From assembly GCA_964551315.1 (NCBI GenBank), contig CAZKCM010000004.1, forward strand, positions 62,001 to 126,000: a stretch of 64,000 nucleotides of DNA, in the 5' to 3' direction. This DNA is from Virgifigura sp964551315 (lineage in GTDB: Bacteria > Pseudomonadota > Alphaproteobacteria > Dongiales > Dongiaceae). Shown one piece after another: positions 8,703-17,704 of the stretch. Each line of letters opens with the position of its first letter. Position 1 is the stretch's first letter. The notes below the pieces were generated by a model. It saw nothing but the letters and a program-made list of their open reading frames with translations. It did no database searches and was not told where the DNA came from. The position numbers were made by a program, and so were the translations under genes.

Positions 8703-10580
8703 CTAGAACAACGCGTCGATCGCGTCCTGGTTGACCCGGACCTCGATCTTCCGACGGAGCGCGTCACCGAATTGGGCCAGGACGTCGCCCGCCATCGCGT
8801 CCGAGATGTCCCGCCGCAGCTTCGCGACCTCCGGGGAATCGGCGTCGGCATCCGCCGGACGGATCTCGATGAGCCGGGCGACCACATGTCCCTCGTCGGC
8901 CTCGCCCGTCGCCACGCCGCCTTCCTCCAGCTGAAAGAGGTCCGCCGCGAGATCCGCCGGGACATTGGCCTCCGCATCGCCAGTGTCGCGCCGGAAGGGA
9001 TCCGAGGTCTTGACCGAGAGGCCAAGCTCTCCGGCGATGGCGGCGAGGTCTTCCCCGGCGCGCACGCGCTCCGCAATGGCCTCCGCCTTCTTCCGGGCGG
9101 CCTCGGCGCGCTGCGCCGCCTGCCAATCGGCGACGACCCTCGACCGCACCTCTTCCAGCGGCCGCAGCATCCGCGGGGTCAGCCCGTCGACCCGAAGCAT
9201 GGCATAGCCGCCGTCCGCGGTCTCGGTGAGGCCACTCGTCTCGCCCTCGGGCGTTGAGAAGGCGAGCGACAGCAGAACCGGCCGGTCCGCGATCGCCGGG
9301 ACCTTCGAGCCGTCCGGGGCCCGCCCGGCGGCGCTCACGGCATCGATCTTGGTGAGATCCAGATTGAGCGTTCGAGCCGCCTCGTCGAGCGTGGCCCCGC
9401 CGGCGAGCTCGTCCTCGAAGGCGTTGGCCAGCTCAATGACCGTTTCCACCGCCCGGTCCATGGCGATGTCCTCCCGGAGCCTGTCGCGAACCTCCTCGAA
9501 GCTCGGGGCGTGAGCGTCCTGAACCTCGATCACGTGCAGAAGGTGCCAGCCGAGCGGGCTTTCGACCGGCTCGGAAACCTGCCCCTCCGGCGTGGCGAAC
9601 GCCCCTTCCGCCAGCTCCTGGAGCATGCCCGCCCTTTCCACCGTACCGAGGTCGACCGGCTCGCCCCCGGTGGTTCGCCGAGCCACTTCGGCGAAGGCGA
9701 CACCGTCACGGAGCATGTCCGCCGCGGCCTTCGCCGCCGCTTCGTCCGGAAACACGATCTGTTCGACATGGCGCCGCTCCGGCACCGCGAGCTCGTCCGC
9801 CCGCTCTTCATAAGCTGTGCGGAGGTCTTCCTCCGAGACCTTGATCTCCTGCGCCAACGCCGCCGGCGACAGCTCGACAATGGTGACCGAGCGATATTCG
9901 GGCGCCTGGTAGCGATCCTCGTGTTCCTTGTGGAAGGCGGCGAGCTCATCCTCGGTGGGCTCGCCGATATCGGTGATGCTCTCGTTCGGGATCATGAGCG
10001 TCTCCGCGACGCGCGTTTCCGTGCGGTAGCGATGGACCGCCGTGACCAGCGTTTCAGGCGCGGTAACGCCGCCGGTAACAGCATTCAGGAGCTGCTCGCG
10101 CGCGAGGTCGCGGCGGAGCAGGGCAATGTAATCCTGCTCGGTCAGCCCGTTCTGCTGCAGCAGGAAATTGAAGCGCGCCCGGTCGAAGACGCCGAGGTCG
10201 TTCCGAAACGTCGGATCCGACCGGATGCGCTGGACGATCACATCGTTCGGAACCGTAAGGCCGATTTCGCCCGCATAGACATTGAACAGGGTACGGGTGA
10301 TCATGTCCTCGAGAACCCGCCGGTCCAGCCCCATGCGGCGCGCCTGCTCTTCGTCGAACTGGCCGCCGAACAAGGCTTGCAGCCGGCCCGTCTCGCGGCG
10401 GAACTCGCGCAGGAACTGCTCGCCGCCGATGGCGATGCCGCCGACCTCGGCGACCGCCGTCGATCGGCTGGGACCGCGGAAGATGTCGCCAATCCCCCAG
10501 ACCGCGAAGCTCGCGACCAGAATCAGAAAGAGGATCTTCACGACCCAGGAAGAGGCGGAGGCGCGGATCGTTCTCAGCAT
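8703..10580 (-). CDS. ppiD: Membrane-anchored periplasmic peptidyl-prolyl isomerase, PpiD/SurA-N type
   Basis: Predicted inner-membrane-anchored folding factor for secreted proteins. The ATG at 10580 gives 625 residues beginning MLRTIRASASSW, then one membrane helix (VVKILFLILVASFAVWGIG, about residues 13-31). A SurA-N/trigger-factor-like region (MGLDRRVLEDMITRTLF) and a parvulin PPIC domain near residues 230-340 (VPERRHVEQIVF, PVESPLGWHLLHVIEVQ) follow, then a long charged C-terminal region. The frame is open upstream of this ATG but lacks homologous features. ppiD-trpE is a familiar alphaproteobacterial pairing. It diverges from tpiA. Confidence 0.9.
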   Translation of the reverse strand: MLRTIRASASSWVVKILFLILVASFAVWGIGDIFRGPSRSTAVAEVGGIAIGGEQFLREFRRETGRLQALFGGQFDEEQARRMGLDRRVLEDMITRTLFNVYAGEIGLTVPNDVIVQRIRSDPTFRNDLGVFDRARFNFLLQQNGLTEQDYIALLRRDLAREQLLNAVTGGVTAPETLVTAVHRYRTETRVAETLMIPNESITDIGEPTEDELAAFHKEHEDRYQAPEYRSVTIVELSPAALAQEIKVSEEDLRTAYEERADELAVPERRHVEQIVFPDEAAAKAAADMLRDGVAFAEVARRTTGGEPVDLGTVERAGMLQELAEGAFATPEGQVSEPVESPLGWHLLHVIEVQDAHAPSFEEVRDRLREDIAMDRAVETVIELANAFEDELAGGATLDEAARTLNLDLTKIDAVSAAGRAPDGSKVPAIADRPVLLSLAFSTPEGETSGLTETADGGYAMLRVDGLTPRMLRPLEEVRSRVVADWQAAQRAEAARKKAEAIAERVRAGEDLAAIAGELGLSVKTSDPFRRDTGDAEANVPADLAADLFQLEEGGVATGEADEGHVVARLIEIRPADADADSPEVAKLRRDISDAMAGDVLAQFGDALRRKIEVRVNQDAIDALF

Positions 10581-10689
10581 GGCGGGATTGACAAATTCAG
10601 GCTTCGGATGCCGCACCGAACGAGCGGTCACGGTCGCGGCCAGCGAATCGGCCGGCATCATAGGCGGCAAGCAGGGTAGGGGCAACAAG

Positions 10690-10720
10690 ATATAGACACC
10701 CGCGCCTCTGGCAACGGCAA
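10690..10720 (-). promoter_or_regulatory. Candidate sigma-70-type promoter for ppiD-trpE
   Basis: On the minus strand TTGCCG is followed after 18 nt by TCTATA, in the 211-bp divergent spacer between ppiD and tpiA. This is a moderate match to -35/-10 boxes, judged by eye only. Confidence 0.3.
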
Positions 10721-10791
10721 TCGGTTTGTGATAGGGAACCGCGCGAACACGTCCTCACCGGCACGCATCAACAGGAAGCGCGGAGAGCCCC

Positions 10792-11559
10792 ATGAACCCG
10801 CCTCCAGGCTCCGTCAGCCGACGCCCACTGATCGCGGGAAACTGGAAGATGAACGGCCTTCGGGCCGACGGTCTTGCGCTCGCCAGGGAGCTGGTGCGCC
10901 GCACGACCGAGCCCCTGGCCTGTGACCTGCTGATCTGCCCGCCGGCCACGTTGCTCATCCCGATCTCGGAGGTCATCGCCGGCAGTCCGCTGGCGCTCGG
11001 CGGTCAGGACTGCCATCAGGCGGAGAAGGGGGCGCACACCGGCGACATCAGCGCCGTGATGCTGGCCGACGCGGGATGCCGGTTTGTAATCGTCGGCCAT
11101 TCGGAGCGGCGCAGCGACCACGGGGAGAGCGACGCCGTCGTCCGCGCCAAGGCGGAAGCGGCGCTGGCAGCCGGCCTGACGGCCATCCTCTGCGTCGGTG
11201 AGATCGAGGCGGCGCGCGAGCGGGGCGAGACCCTGGCCGTCGTCGAGGGCCAACTCAACGATTCGATGCCGGACGGGGCCTCGGCGGCAAATCTGGTCAT
11301 CGCCTATGAGCCCGTCTGGGCGATCGGCAGCGGCCGCACGCCCACGATCGAGGAGATCGCCGCGGTCCACGGCCACCTGCGGCGCAAGCTGCAGGAGCGA
11401 ATGCCGGACGGCGATCAGGTTCGCCTTCTCTACGGCGGCTCCGTGAAGGCTGCGAACGCGGCCGAGATTCTGGCGATCGAGGAGGTCGATGGCGCGCTCG
11501 TCGGCGGCGCGAGCCTCAAGGCGGATGAATTTTGGGCCATCGCCCGAAGTTGTCGCTAG
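10792..11559 (+). CDS. tpiA: Triosephosphate isomerase
   Basis: Interconverts dihydroxyacetone phosphate and glyceraldehyde 3-phosphate. The 255-residue TIM barrel contains the catalytic lysine in IAGNWKMNG, the histidine loop IVGHSERR, the glutamate loop YEPVWAIGSGRTP (flexible loop 6) and the phosphate-binding C-terminal motifs LYGGSVKAANA and GALVGGASLK. It is the first plus-strand gene after the divergent spacer with ppiD and leads into secG-pyrG-kdsA-eno. Confidence 0.98.
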   Translation: MNPPPGSVSRRPLIAGNWKMNGLRADGLALARELVRRTTEPLACDLLICPPATLLIPISEVIAGSPLALGGQDCHQAEKGAHTGDISAVMLADAGCRFVIVGHSERRSDHGESDAVVRAKAEAALAAGLTAILCVGEIEAARERGETLAVVEGQLNDSMPDGASAANLVIAYEPVWAIGSGRTPTIEEIAAVHGHLRRKLQERMPDGDQVRLLYGGSVKAANAAEILAIEEVDGALVGGASLKADEFWAIARSCR

Positions 11560-11618
11560 CGAAACCGGGCCAAAGACAGTACATAACCGGCGACCTGACC
11601 TGATCCGGCATTAGCGCT

Positions 11619-11640
11619 GCCTCGGCCGACGCGCCGAGGC
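11619..11640 (+). other. Hairpin between tpiA and secG
   Basis: A perfect 8-bp stem (GCCTCGGC / GCCGAGGC) with a 6-nt loop lies about 60 nt after the tpiA stop and 13 nt before the secG start. It lacks a T-run. It could be a processing or attenuation structure, or a leaky terminator. Confidence 0.4.
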
Positions 11641-11653
11641 GGATTGAGAGAGC

Positions 11654-12028
11654 ATGGAAACAGTCCTTCTTGTCATTCACCTGATGCTGGCCATCGCGCT
11701 GATCGGCGTCGTCCTCCTGCAGAAGAGCGAGGGCGGCGGCCTCGGGATCGGCGGCGGCGGCATGTCCGGCTTCATGACGGGACGCAGCACCGCCAACCTG
11801 CTGACCCGGACCACCGCGATTCTGGCGGCGTGTTTCATGGTGACGAGCCTTGCGCTCGCCTGGGTCGTCGCCGGGCCACGGCAACCGGAGTCGATCCTCG
11901 ACGCCGTGCCGGCGCCATTCACGGAGACACCGGCGGAAACGCAGCCACTTCAGGAACCGGCGGCGCCTTCCGCGCCACAACCATCCGAACCTCAGTCAGG
12001 CGCCCCAAGCGTACCGCTCGGCGAATAG
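11654..12028 (+). CDS. secG: Preprotein translocase subunit SecG
   Basis: Small accessory subunit of the SecYEG channel in the inner membrane. The 124-residue protein has two hydrophobic helices, about residues 3-20 (LLVIHLMLAIALIGVVLLQ) and 52-70 (TTAILAACFMVTSLALAWV), separated by the family loop KSEGGGLGIGGGG with GRSTANLLTRTT. The Pro/Ala/Glu-rich tail after residue 75 is typical of alphaproteobacterial SecG. It is followed 85 nt later by pyrG, a conserved neighbour. Confidence 0.95.
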   Translation: METVLLVIHLMLAIALIGVVLLQKSEGGGLGIGGGGMSGFMTGRSTANLLTRTTAILAACFMVTSLALAWVVAGPRQPESILDAVPAPFTETPAETQPLQEPAAPSAPQPSEPQSGAPSVPLGE

Positions 12029-12113
12029 GCGTTCCGTGCATTTGAAAAGTTTTTTGGGTCGGCAAGGATATGCACTTGCCGTCACCCCTCCGTTCGTACG
12101 ATAAGAGAGGTCC

Positions 12114-13739
12114 ATGACGCGGTTCATTTTCATCACCGGCGGCGTGGTCTCCTCTCTCGGAAAAGGTCTCTCGGCGGCGGCCCTCGGGGCACTACTGCAG
12201 GCGCGGGGATTCAAGGTCAGGCTGCGCAAGCTCGATCCCTACCTCAACGTGGACCCGGGCACCATGAGCCCCTACCAGCACGGTGAGGTCTACGTCACCG
12301 ACGACGGCGCGGAAACCGACCTTGACCTTGGCCATTACGAGCGCTTCACCGGCGTCGCCTCGCGCCGCAGCGACAACGCAACGGCCGGCCGGATCTATTC
12401 GACGGTCATCGCCAAGGAGCGGCGGGGCGACTACCTCGGCGGGACCGTCCAGGTCATTCCCCACGTGACCGACGCGATCAAGGACTTCATCCGCGCCGAC
12501 CTGGTCGACGAGGACTTCGTCCTGTGCGAAATCGGCGGTACCGTCGGCGACATCGAGAGCCTGCCGTTCCTCGAGGCGATACGCCAGCTCGGCAACGAGC
12601 TCGGGCGCGAGCGGACGCTGTTCGTCCATCTGACCCTGGTGCCCTGGATTCCCTCGGCCGGCGAGTTGAAGACCAAGCCGACCCAGCACTCGGTCAAGGA
12701 GCTGCTCAGCGTCGGGATTCAGCCCGATATCGTGCTGTGCCGTTGCGACCGGGAGATCCCGAACGACGCCCGGCGCAAGATCGCCCTGTTCTGCAATCTG
12801 CGACCGGAAGCGGTTATCCAGGCGCTGGACGTCGACACGATCTACCAGGTGCCGATCGCCCTGCACGAGCAGGGATTCGATCGCGAGGTCTGCCGCCATT
12901 TCGGCATCGAGCCGCCGCTCCCCGACCTTGCGCGCTGGCGCCGCGTCGTCGAGCGGATTCGGGCCCCGGAGGGCGAGGTCTCGATCGCCGTGGTCGGCAA
13001 GTACACCGAGCTTCCGGACTCCTACAAATCCCTGGCGGAGGCCTTGACGCATGGCGGCATTGCCAACAACGCCCGGGTGAACCTGGACTGGATCGATTCG
13101 GAGATCTTCGAATCCGGCGACGCCATCCACCGGCTGGAGAATGTCGATGGAATCCTCGTGCCCGGCGGCTTCGGCGAGCGTGGCTCGGAGGGCAAGATCA
13201 TGGCCGCACGCTTCGCGCGCGAGCATCACGTGCCCTATTTCGGGATCTGCTTCGGGATGCAGATGGCGGTTATCGAAGCGGCGCGGAATCTGGCGAACAT
13301 CCCGAACGCGGGGTCGAGTGAGTTCGGTCCCTGCGCAGAGCCGGTCGTCGGATTGATGACCGAATGGATGCGCGGCAACGTGCTGGAGCGCCGAAACGCG
13401 GAGACCGAGCTCGGCGGAACCATGCGCCTCGGCGCCTATACCTGCAATCTCGCGCCGGGCAGCCGGGCCCACCAGATCTACGGGACCGACCAGATCAGCG
13501 AGCGGCATCGTCACCGCTACGAGGTGAACATCCATTATCGGGAACGGCTGGAAGCGGCCGGTCTCCGGTTCTCCGGCCTGTCGCCCGACGGGCTGCTCCC
13601 GGAGATCGTGGAGCTGGTCGATCACCCCTGGTTCATCGGCGTGCAGTTCCATCCGGAACTGAAGTCGCGCCCCTTCGAGCCACACCCCCTGTTCACATCG
13701 TTCATCGAGGCGGCGCTCGCGCAGTCACGTCTCGTTTGA
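12114..13739 (+). CDS. pyrG: CTP synthase
   Basis: Makes CTP from UTP, ATP and glutamine. The 541-residue enzyme has both normal domains: the N-terminal amidoligase (FITGGVVSSLGKGLSAAALG, LDPYLNVDPGTMSPYQHGEV, CEIGGTVGDIESLPFLEA) and the C-terminal class I glutaminase (VPGGFGERG, nucleophile loop FGICFGMQ, and GVQFHPELKSRPFEPHPLF with the His-Glu pair). The sequence is full length. It is followed by kdsA after 20 nt. Confidence 0.98.
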   Translation: MTRFIFITGGVVSSLGKGLSAAALGALLQARGFKVRLRKLDPYLNVDPGTMSPYQHGEVYVTDDGAETDLDLGHYERFTGVASRRSDNATAGRIYSTVIAKERRGDYLGGTVQVIPHVTDAIKDFIRADLVDEDFVLCEIGGTVGDIESLPFLEAIRQLGNELGRERTLFVHLTLVPWIPSAGELKTKPTQHSVKELLSVGIQPDIVLCRCDREIPNDARRKIALFCNLRPEAVIQALDVDTIYQVPIALHEQGFDREVCRHFGIEPPLPDLARWRRVVERIRAPEGEVSIAVVGKYTELPDSYKSLAEALTHGGIANNARVNLDWIDSEIFESGDAIHRLENVDGILVPGGFGERGSEGKIMAARFAREHHVPYFGICFGMQMAVIEAARNLANIPNAGSSEFGPCAEPVVGLMTEWMRGNVLERRNAETELGGTMRLGAYTCNLAPGSRAHQIYGTDQISERHRHRYEVNIHYRERLEAAGLRFSGLSPDGLLPEIVELVDHPWFIGVQFHPELKSRPFEPHPLFTSFIEAALAQSRLV

Positions 13740-13759
13740 CCGGGAGCGAGGACGATGCC

Positions 13760-14608
13760 ATGACCGAGACGCGCCACGTCGAGATCGGAAAGCTCACCAT
13801 CGGCAACGACCGGCCACTGACGCTAATCGCCGGGCCCTGCGCGCTCGAGTCGCGGGCGCACGCGCAGGAGATGTGTCACGCGCTGACCGAGCTCGCCCGC
13901 GATCTCGGGATCGGCCTCATCTACAAGACCTCCTTCGACAAGGCGAACCGGACCAGCCTCTCCGGGGCGCGCGGCATCGGGATGGAGAAGGGATTGCCGA
14001 TTCTGGCCGAGCTGCGCGAGACCTTCGGCTGCCCGGTGCTGACCGACGTGCATACGCCGGACCAGTGCGGACCGGTGGCAGAGGCCGTCGACGTCCTCCA
14101 GATACCGGCCTTTCTCTGCCGGCAGACCGACCTTCTGATCGCAGCCGCGCGGACTGGACGGGCGATCAACATCAAGAAAGGCCAGTTTCTGGCGCCGTGG
14201 GACATGAAGCAGGTCGCCGCCAAGGTCGAGCAGGCGGGCAACCGCAATCTGCTGCTTTGCGAGCGCGGCGCCAGCTTCGGCTACAACACGCTGATCTCCG
14301 ACATGCGCAGCCTGCCGATCCTCGCGGAGACGGGCTATCCGGTCGTGTTTGACGCCACCCATTCGGTGCAGCAGCCGGGCGGGCAGGGGACGTCGAGCGG
14401 CGGCCAGCGGGAATTCGTCCCGGTCCTTGCCCGCGCCGCCGTGGCGGTCGGCGTCGCCGCCGTGTTCATGGAAACGCACCAGGATCCGGACCGTGCCCCC
14501 AGCGACGGGCCGAACATGGTGCCGCTGCGCGACATGCCGGACCTCGTCCGCACGCTGATGGAATTCGACGGCCTGGCAAAGGCCAGGCCGGTCCGCGCCG
14601 ACGGGTAA
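13760..14608 (+). CDS. kdsA: 3-deoxy-8-phosphooctulonate synthase
   Basis: Condenses phosphoenolpyruvate and arabinose 5-phosphate to KDO 8-phosphate for lipid A-core, showing that the organism makes Gram-negative lipopolysaccharide. ATG 13760 yields 282 residues. Signatures are LTLIAGPCALES, YKTSFDKANRTS, GQFLAPWDMKQV, CERGASFGYN and VFDATHSVQQPGG. The frame is open further upstream inside pyrG, but only in a non-homologous register. The pyrG-kdsA-eno order is the usual one, although eno is 128 nt downstream and may have its own promoter. Confidence 0.97.
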   Translation: MTETRHVEIGKLTIGNDRPLTLIAGPCALESRAHAQEMCHALTELARDLGIGLIYKTSFDKANRTSLSGARGIGMEKGLPILAELRETFGCPVLTDVHTPDQCGPVAEAVDVLQIPAFLCRQTDLLIAAARTGRAINIKKGQFLAPWDMKQVAAKVEQAGNRNLLLCERGASFGYNTLISDMRSLPILAETGYPVVFDATHSVQQPGGQGTSSGGQREFVPVLARAAVAVGVAAVFMETHQDPDRAPSDGPNMVPLRDMPDLVRTLMEFDGLAKARPVRADG

Positions 14609-14736
14609 GCGCCTGTGGCGCGGCCCCGGTCGCCCTCGTCCTTCAAAGAGGGACCGGCGCGCGCGAGCAGGGAACAATTCGCCCGGTCCACCGCTGATTC
14701 GGACGTGGCCGGAGAAGGGTTGAGAGGGGATTAGCC

Positions 14737-16023
14737 ATGACCGCGATCATCGACATTCACGCGCGCGAGATACTCGACAGCCGCGGCAATCCGACCGTTG
14801 AGGTGGACGTGACCCTGGAGAGCGGGGCTTTCGGCCGTGCCGCCGTACCCTCCGGCGCATCGACCGGCGCCCATGAGGCCGTCGAACTGCGGGACGGCGA
14901 CAAGGCGCGATACGGCGGCAAGGGCGTGAGGCAGGCGGTCGAGGCCGTCAACGGCGAGATCTTCGACCTGCTCTCCGGCCTCGACGCGGAAGACCAGGTC
15001 CATCTCGACCGGCTGATGATCCAGCTCGATGGCACCCCGAACAAGTCGCGGCTCGGCGCCAACGCCATCCTCGGCACCAGCCTGGCGGTCGCGAAGGCCG
15101 CGGCCGAGGAGGCCGGGCTGCCTCTCTATCGCTATGTCGGGGGCACTTCGGCGCGCACGCTGCCGGTGCCGATGATGAACATCGTCAACGGCGGTGCCCA
15201 TGCGGACAACCCGATCGACCTCCAGGAGTTCATGATCATGCCGGTTGCGGCCGAGACAATGGCCGACGCCGTGCGCATGGGCGCGGAGGTGTTCCACGCC
15301 CTCAAGGCCCGCCTCAAGGAGGCCGGGCACAGCACCAATGTGGGCGATGAAGGCGGCTTCGCCCCCAATCTGGCGAGCAGCGAAGCGGCGCTCGATTTCA
15401 TCATGCAGGCGATCGAGCGGGCCGGCTACAAACCCGGCGAGCAGATCGCGCTCGCTCTCGACGCGGCCTCGACCGAGTTCTTCAAGGACGGCAAATACGT
15501 CCTGGCCGGGGAGGGAAAGACCCTCGACGCCGAAGGCATGGTCCGATTCTACGAGAACCTGGTTGGACGCTACCCGATCCTCTCGATAGAGGACGGCATG
15601 GCCGAGGACGACTGGGAAGGCTGGGCGGCGCTCACGCAGGCGATCGGCGATCGGGTTCAACTCGTCGGCGACGACCTCTTCGTGACCAACCCGGCGCGCC
15701 TGCGCAACGGCATCGCGCGGAAGGTGGCCAACGCGATCCTCGTCAAGGTGAACCAGATCGGAACGCTGACCGAAACCCTGGAGGCGGTCGAGACCGCTCA
15801 TAAGGCCGGCTACCGCGCCGTGATGTCGCACCGCTCCGGTGAAACCGAGGACGCGACCATCGCCGACCTGGCCGTCGCCACCAATTGCGGCCAGATCAAG
15901 ACCGGCTCGCTGTCGCGGTCGGATCGCCTGGCAAAATACAACCAGCTGCTCCGCATTGAAGAGCAGCTCGGCCCGGCCGCCCGCTACGCAGGCGCCGCGG
16001 CCTTCCGCCGCGCCGCGTCCTGA
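14737..16023 (+). CDS. eno: Enolase
   Basis: Interconverts 2-phosphoglycerate and phosphoenolpyruvate; bacterial enolases can also sit in RNA degradosomes. The 428-residue protein contains ILDSRGNPTVEVDV, the mobile loop PSGASTGAHEAVELRDGD, NVGDEGGFAPN, the metal ligands in SIEDGMAEDDW and GDDLFVTN, the catalytic lysine in ILVKVNQIGTLTE and SHRSGETEDATIADL. No part is missing. It is preceded by a good Shine-Dalgarno region (GAGAGGGG). Confidence 0.98.
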   Translation: MTAIIDIHAREILDSRGNPTVEVDVTLESGAFGRAAVPSGASTGAHEAVELRDGDKARYGGKGVRQAVEAVNGEIFDLLSGLDAEDQVHLDRLMIQLDGTPNKSRLGANAILGTSLAVAKAAAEEAGLPLYRYVGGTSARTLPVPMMNIVNGGAHADNPIDLQEFMIMPVAAETMADAVRMGAEVFHALKARLKEAGHSTNVGDEGGFAPNLASSEAALDFIMQAIERAGYKPGEQIALALDAASTEFFKDGKYVLAGEGKTLDAEGMVRFYENLVGRYPILSIEDGMAEDDWEGWAALTQAIGDRVQLVGDDLFVTNPARLRNGIARKVANAILVKVNQIGTLTETLEAVETAHKAGYRAVMSHRSGETEDATIADLAVATNCGQIKTGSLSRSDRLAKYNQLLRIEEQLGPAARYAGAAAFRRAAS

Positions 16024-16047
16024 ACCGGCGGGCATCGATCGTCCGAC

Positions 16048-16071
16048 CGTCAGGCGCAATTGCGCTTGACG
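16048..16071. other. Near-perfect 24-bp palindrome after eno
   Basis: Two 12-base arms meet at AATT with one G-T wobble (CGTCAGGCGCAA against TTGCGCTTGACG). It lies 24 nt beyond the eno stop and 32 nt before the next start. It could fold as a transcript-end hairpin or bind a dimeric regulator. No T-run follows. Confidence 0.35.
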
Positions 16072-16103
16072 GCACGGATTCGGTCGTGATTCGCTGATCG
16101 GCG

Positions 16104-16433
16104 ATGGTCATTTTCTTTGAGCTTCGCCAGAGAGCCCGGCAGATAGCCTTTCCGGTCGCCGCCGCCTGCCTCGTGGCCTACTTTCTCTATCATGCCGTGC
16201 AGGGCGATCGCGGGATTATCGCCTGGATGGTCCTCAGCCAGAAGATTGAAGAGGCGCAGGCAACGCTCGCGGAGCTTTCGGCCGAGCGGGCAACGCTGGA
16301 ACGCCGGGTCAACCTTCTGCGGCCTGAGAGCCTCGATCCCGATCTCCTGGAGGAACGGGCCCGACTGATCTTGGACTTTGCCCGGCCGGACGATCTGATC
16401 ATTCTTCTCGGCTCCGACGACGCGCCACGGTAA
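16104..16433 (+). CDS. ftsB: Septum formation initiator family protein (FtsB/DivIC-like)
   Basis: Predicted bitopic division protein of the FtsB/DivIC family. The 109-residue chain has a short cytoplasmic start, one membrane helix (IAFPVAAACLVAYFLYHAV, about residues 13-31) and a coiled coil (SQKIEEAQATLAELSAERA, about 45-70) that would pair with FtsL in the periplasm. It ends with DPDLLEERARLILDFARPDD, typical of alphaproteobacterial members. Location between eno and pdhA is conserved in this class. The symbol is by family; function is not proven by sequence. Confidence 0.85.
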   Translation: MVIFFELRQRARQIAFPVAAACLVAYFLYHAVQGDRGIIAWMVLSQKIEEAQATLAELSAERATLERRVNLLRPESLDPDLLEERARLILDFARPDDLIILLGSDDAPR

Positions 16434-16583
16434 TGCGTCACCACAAACCGCGCGATCGACGGTAGCAAGGGAATAAACCAATATCCAGTTAATTGACGAG
16501 TTGTTTATTTTTACCAGCTACTTAGCCGGTCGCTACACCCGCTTGCCTTCATCGCTGCACAGTACTAGTTAAGGATAAACGCA
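16434..16583 (+). promoter_or_regulatory. AT-rich promoter region upstream of pdhA
   Basis: This spacer is clearly more AT-rich than its surroundings, with runs such as TTGTTTATTTTTA. TTGACG at 16493-16498 is a good -35 candidate; the matching -10 is ambiguous (AGCTAC at 17 nt or TACTTA at 20 nt). A dedicated promoter for the pdh operon here is likely from context. Confidence 0.45.
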
Positions 16584-16617
16584 GGGACCCGTCCGGGTCC
16601 CGCCCTCGGAGCGAGGG
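16584..16617 (+). other. Two adjacent hairpins in the pdhA leader
   Basis: GGGACCC-GTCC-GGGTCCC (16584-16601, 7-bp stem) is followed two bases later by CCCTCG-GAG-CGAGGG (16603-16617, 6-bp stem). They sit directly upstream of the pdhA ribosome-binding site (GGGAGG at 16626-16631), where they could influence translation or mRNA stability. Confidence 0.45.
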
Positions 16618-16635
16618 ATGTCACCGGGAGGAACC

Positions 16636-17649
16636 ATGGCCGCCACCGCCACCAAGCGAAAATCCAAACCGACATCCGAGCCCGTCGCCAGTGCCGAAGA
16701 ACTGCTGAAGTATTACCGGGACATGCTGCTGATCCGCCGGTTCGAGGAGAAGGCCGGGCAGCTCTACGGCATGGGGCTCATCGGTGGCTTCTGCCACCTC
16801 TATATCGGGCAGGAAGCGGTCGTCGTCGGCATGCAGGCGGCGATCACCGACAACGACACCGTGATTACCAGCTACCGCGACCACGGCCACATGCTCGCCT
16901 GCGGTATGGATCCAAAGGGCGTGATGGCGGAGCTGACCGGGCGCCGCGGCGGCTACTCCAAGGGCAAGGGCGGCTCCATGCACATGTTCAGCCGCGAGAA
17001 GAACTTCTTCGGCGGCCATGGAATCGTCGGCGCTCAGGTGCCGATCGGCACCGGCCTTGCCTTCGCCCACCGGTATCTCGAGAACGGCAACGTCTGCCTG
17101 ACCTATTTCGGCGACGGTGCGGCGAACCAGGGGCAGGTGCACGAAGCATTCAATATGGCCGCGCTGTGGAAGCTGCCGGTCGTCTACGTCATCGAGAACA
17201 ACAAGTACGGCATGGGCACGAGCGTCACCCGCTCCTCGGCGCAGCCGGACCTCTACAAGCACGGGCAGGCCTACGGCATCCCGGGGGAGCAGGTCGACGG
17301 CATGAATGTGTTGGCCGTGAAGGCCGCCGGCGACAAGGCGGTCGCCCATGCTCGTGCCGGCAAGGGCCCCTACATCCTCGAGATGCTGACCTACCGCTAT
17401 CGCGGCCATTCCATGTCGGATCCGGGCAAATACCGGTCCAAGGAGGAGGTCAGCAAGATGCGGCAGGAGCGCGACCCGATCGATACGCTCCGGCGGCGGA
17501 TCCTTGAAGGCCAGCATGCCGACGAGGCGGCGCTCAAGAACATCGATCGGGAAATCCGGGAAGTGATCTCCGCGGCGACCGAATTCGCGCAGAACAGCCC
17601 CGAACCCGACCCGTCCGAACTCTACACAGATGTCCTGGCGGAGGCCTGA
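16636..17649 (+). CDS. pdhA: Pyruvate dehydrogenase E1 component, alpha subunit
   Basis: Thiamine-diphosphate-dependent decarboxylase subunit that starts pyruvate oxidation to acetyl-CoA. ATG 16636 has GGGAGG five bases upstream; the ATG at 16618 is less likely. The 337 residues include the TPP/Mg motif GDGAANQGQVHEAFNMA ending near ENNKYGMGTS, and the phosphorylation-loop-like region YRYRGHSMSDPGKYR. IGQEAVVVGM and KGKGGSMHMFS are also typical. It heads pdhA-pdhB-pdhC-lpd-lipA. The split alpha/beta E1 is the alphaproteobacterial (mitochondrial-type) form. Confidence 0.97.
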   Translation: MAATATKRKSKPTSEPVASAEELLKYYRDMLLIRRFEEKAGQLYGMGLIGGFCHLYIGQEAVVVGMQAAITDNDTVITSYRDHGHMLACGMDPKGVMAELTGRRGGYSKGKGGSMHMFSREKNFFGGHGIVGAQVPIGTGLAFAHRYLENGNVCLTYFGDGAANQGQVHEAFNMAALWKLPVVYVIENNKYGMGTSVTRSSAQPDLYKHGQAYGIPGEQVDGMNVLAVKAAGDKAVAHARAGKGPYILEMLTYRYRGHSMSDPGKYRSKEEVSKMRQERDPIDTLRRRILEGQHADEAALKNIDREIREVISAATEFAQNSPEPDPSELYTDVLAEA

Positions 17650-17704
17650 CGCACCGACCCGCCGCCGGCCGATGCCGCCGCGGGACGTGACTGGTGCTGT
17701 TGTT

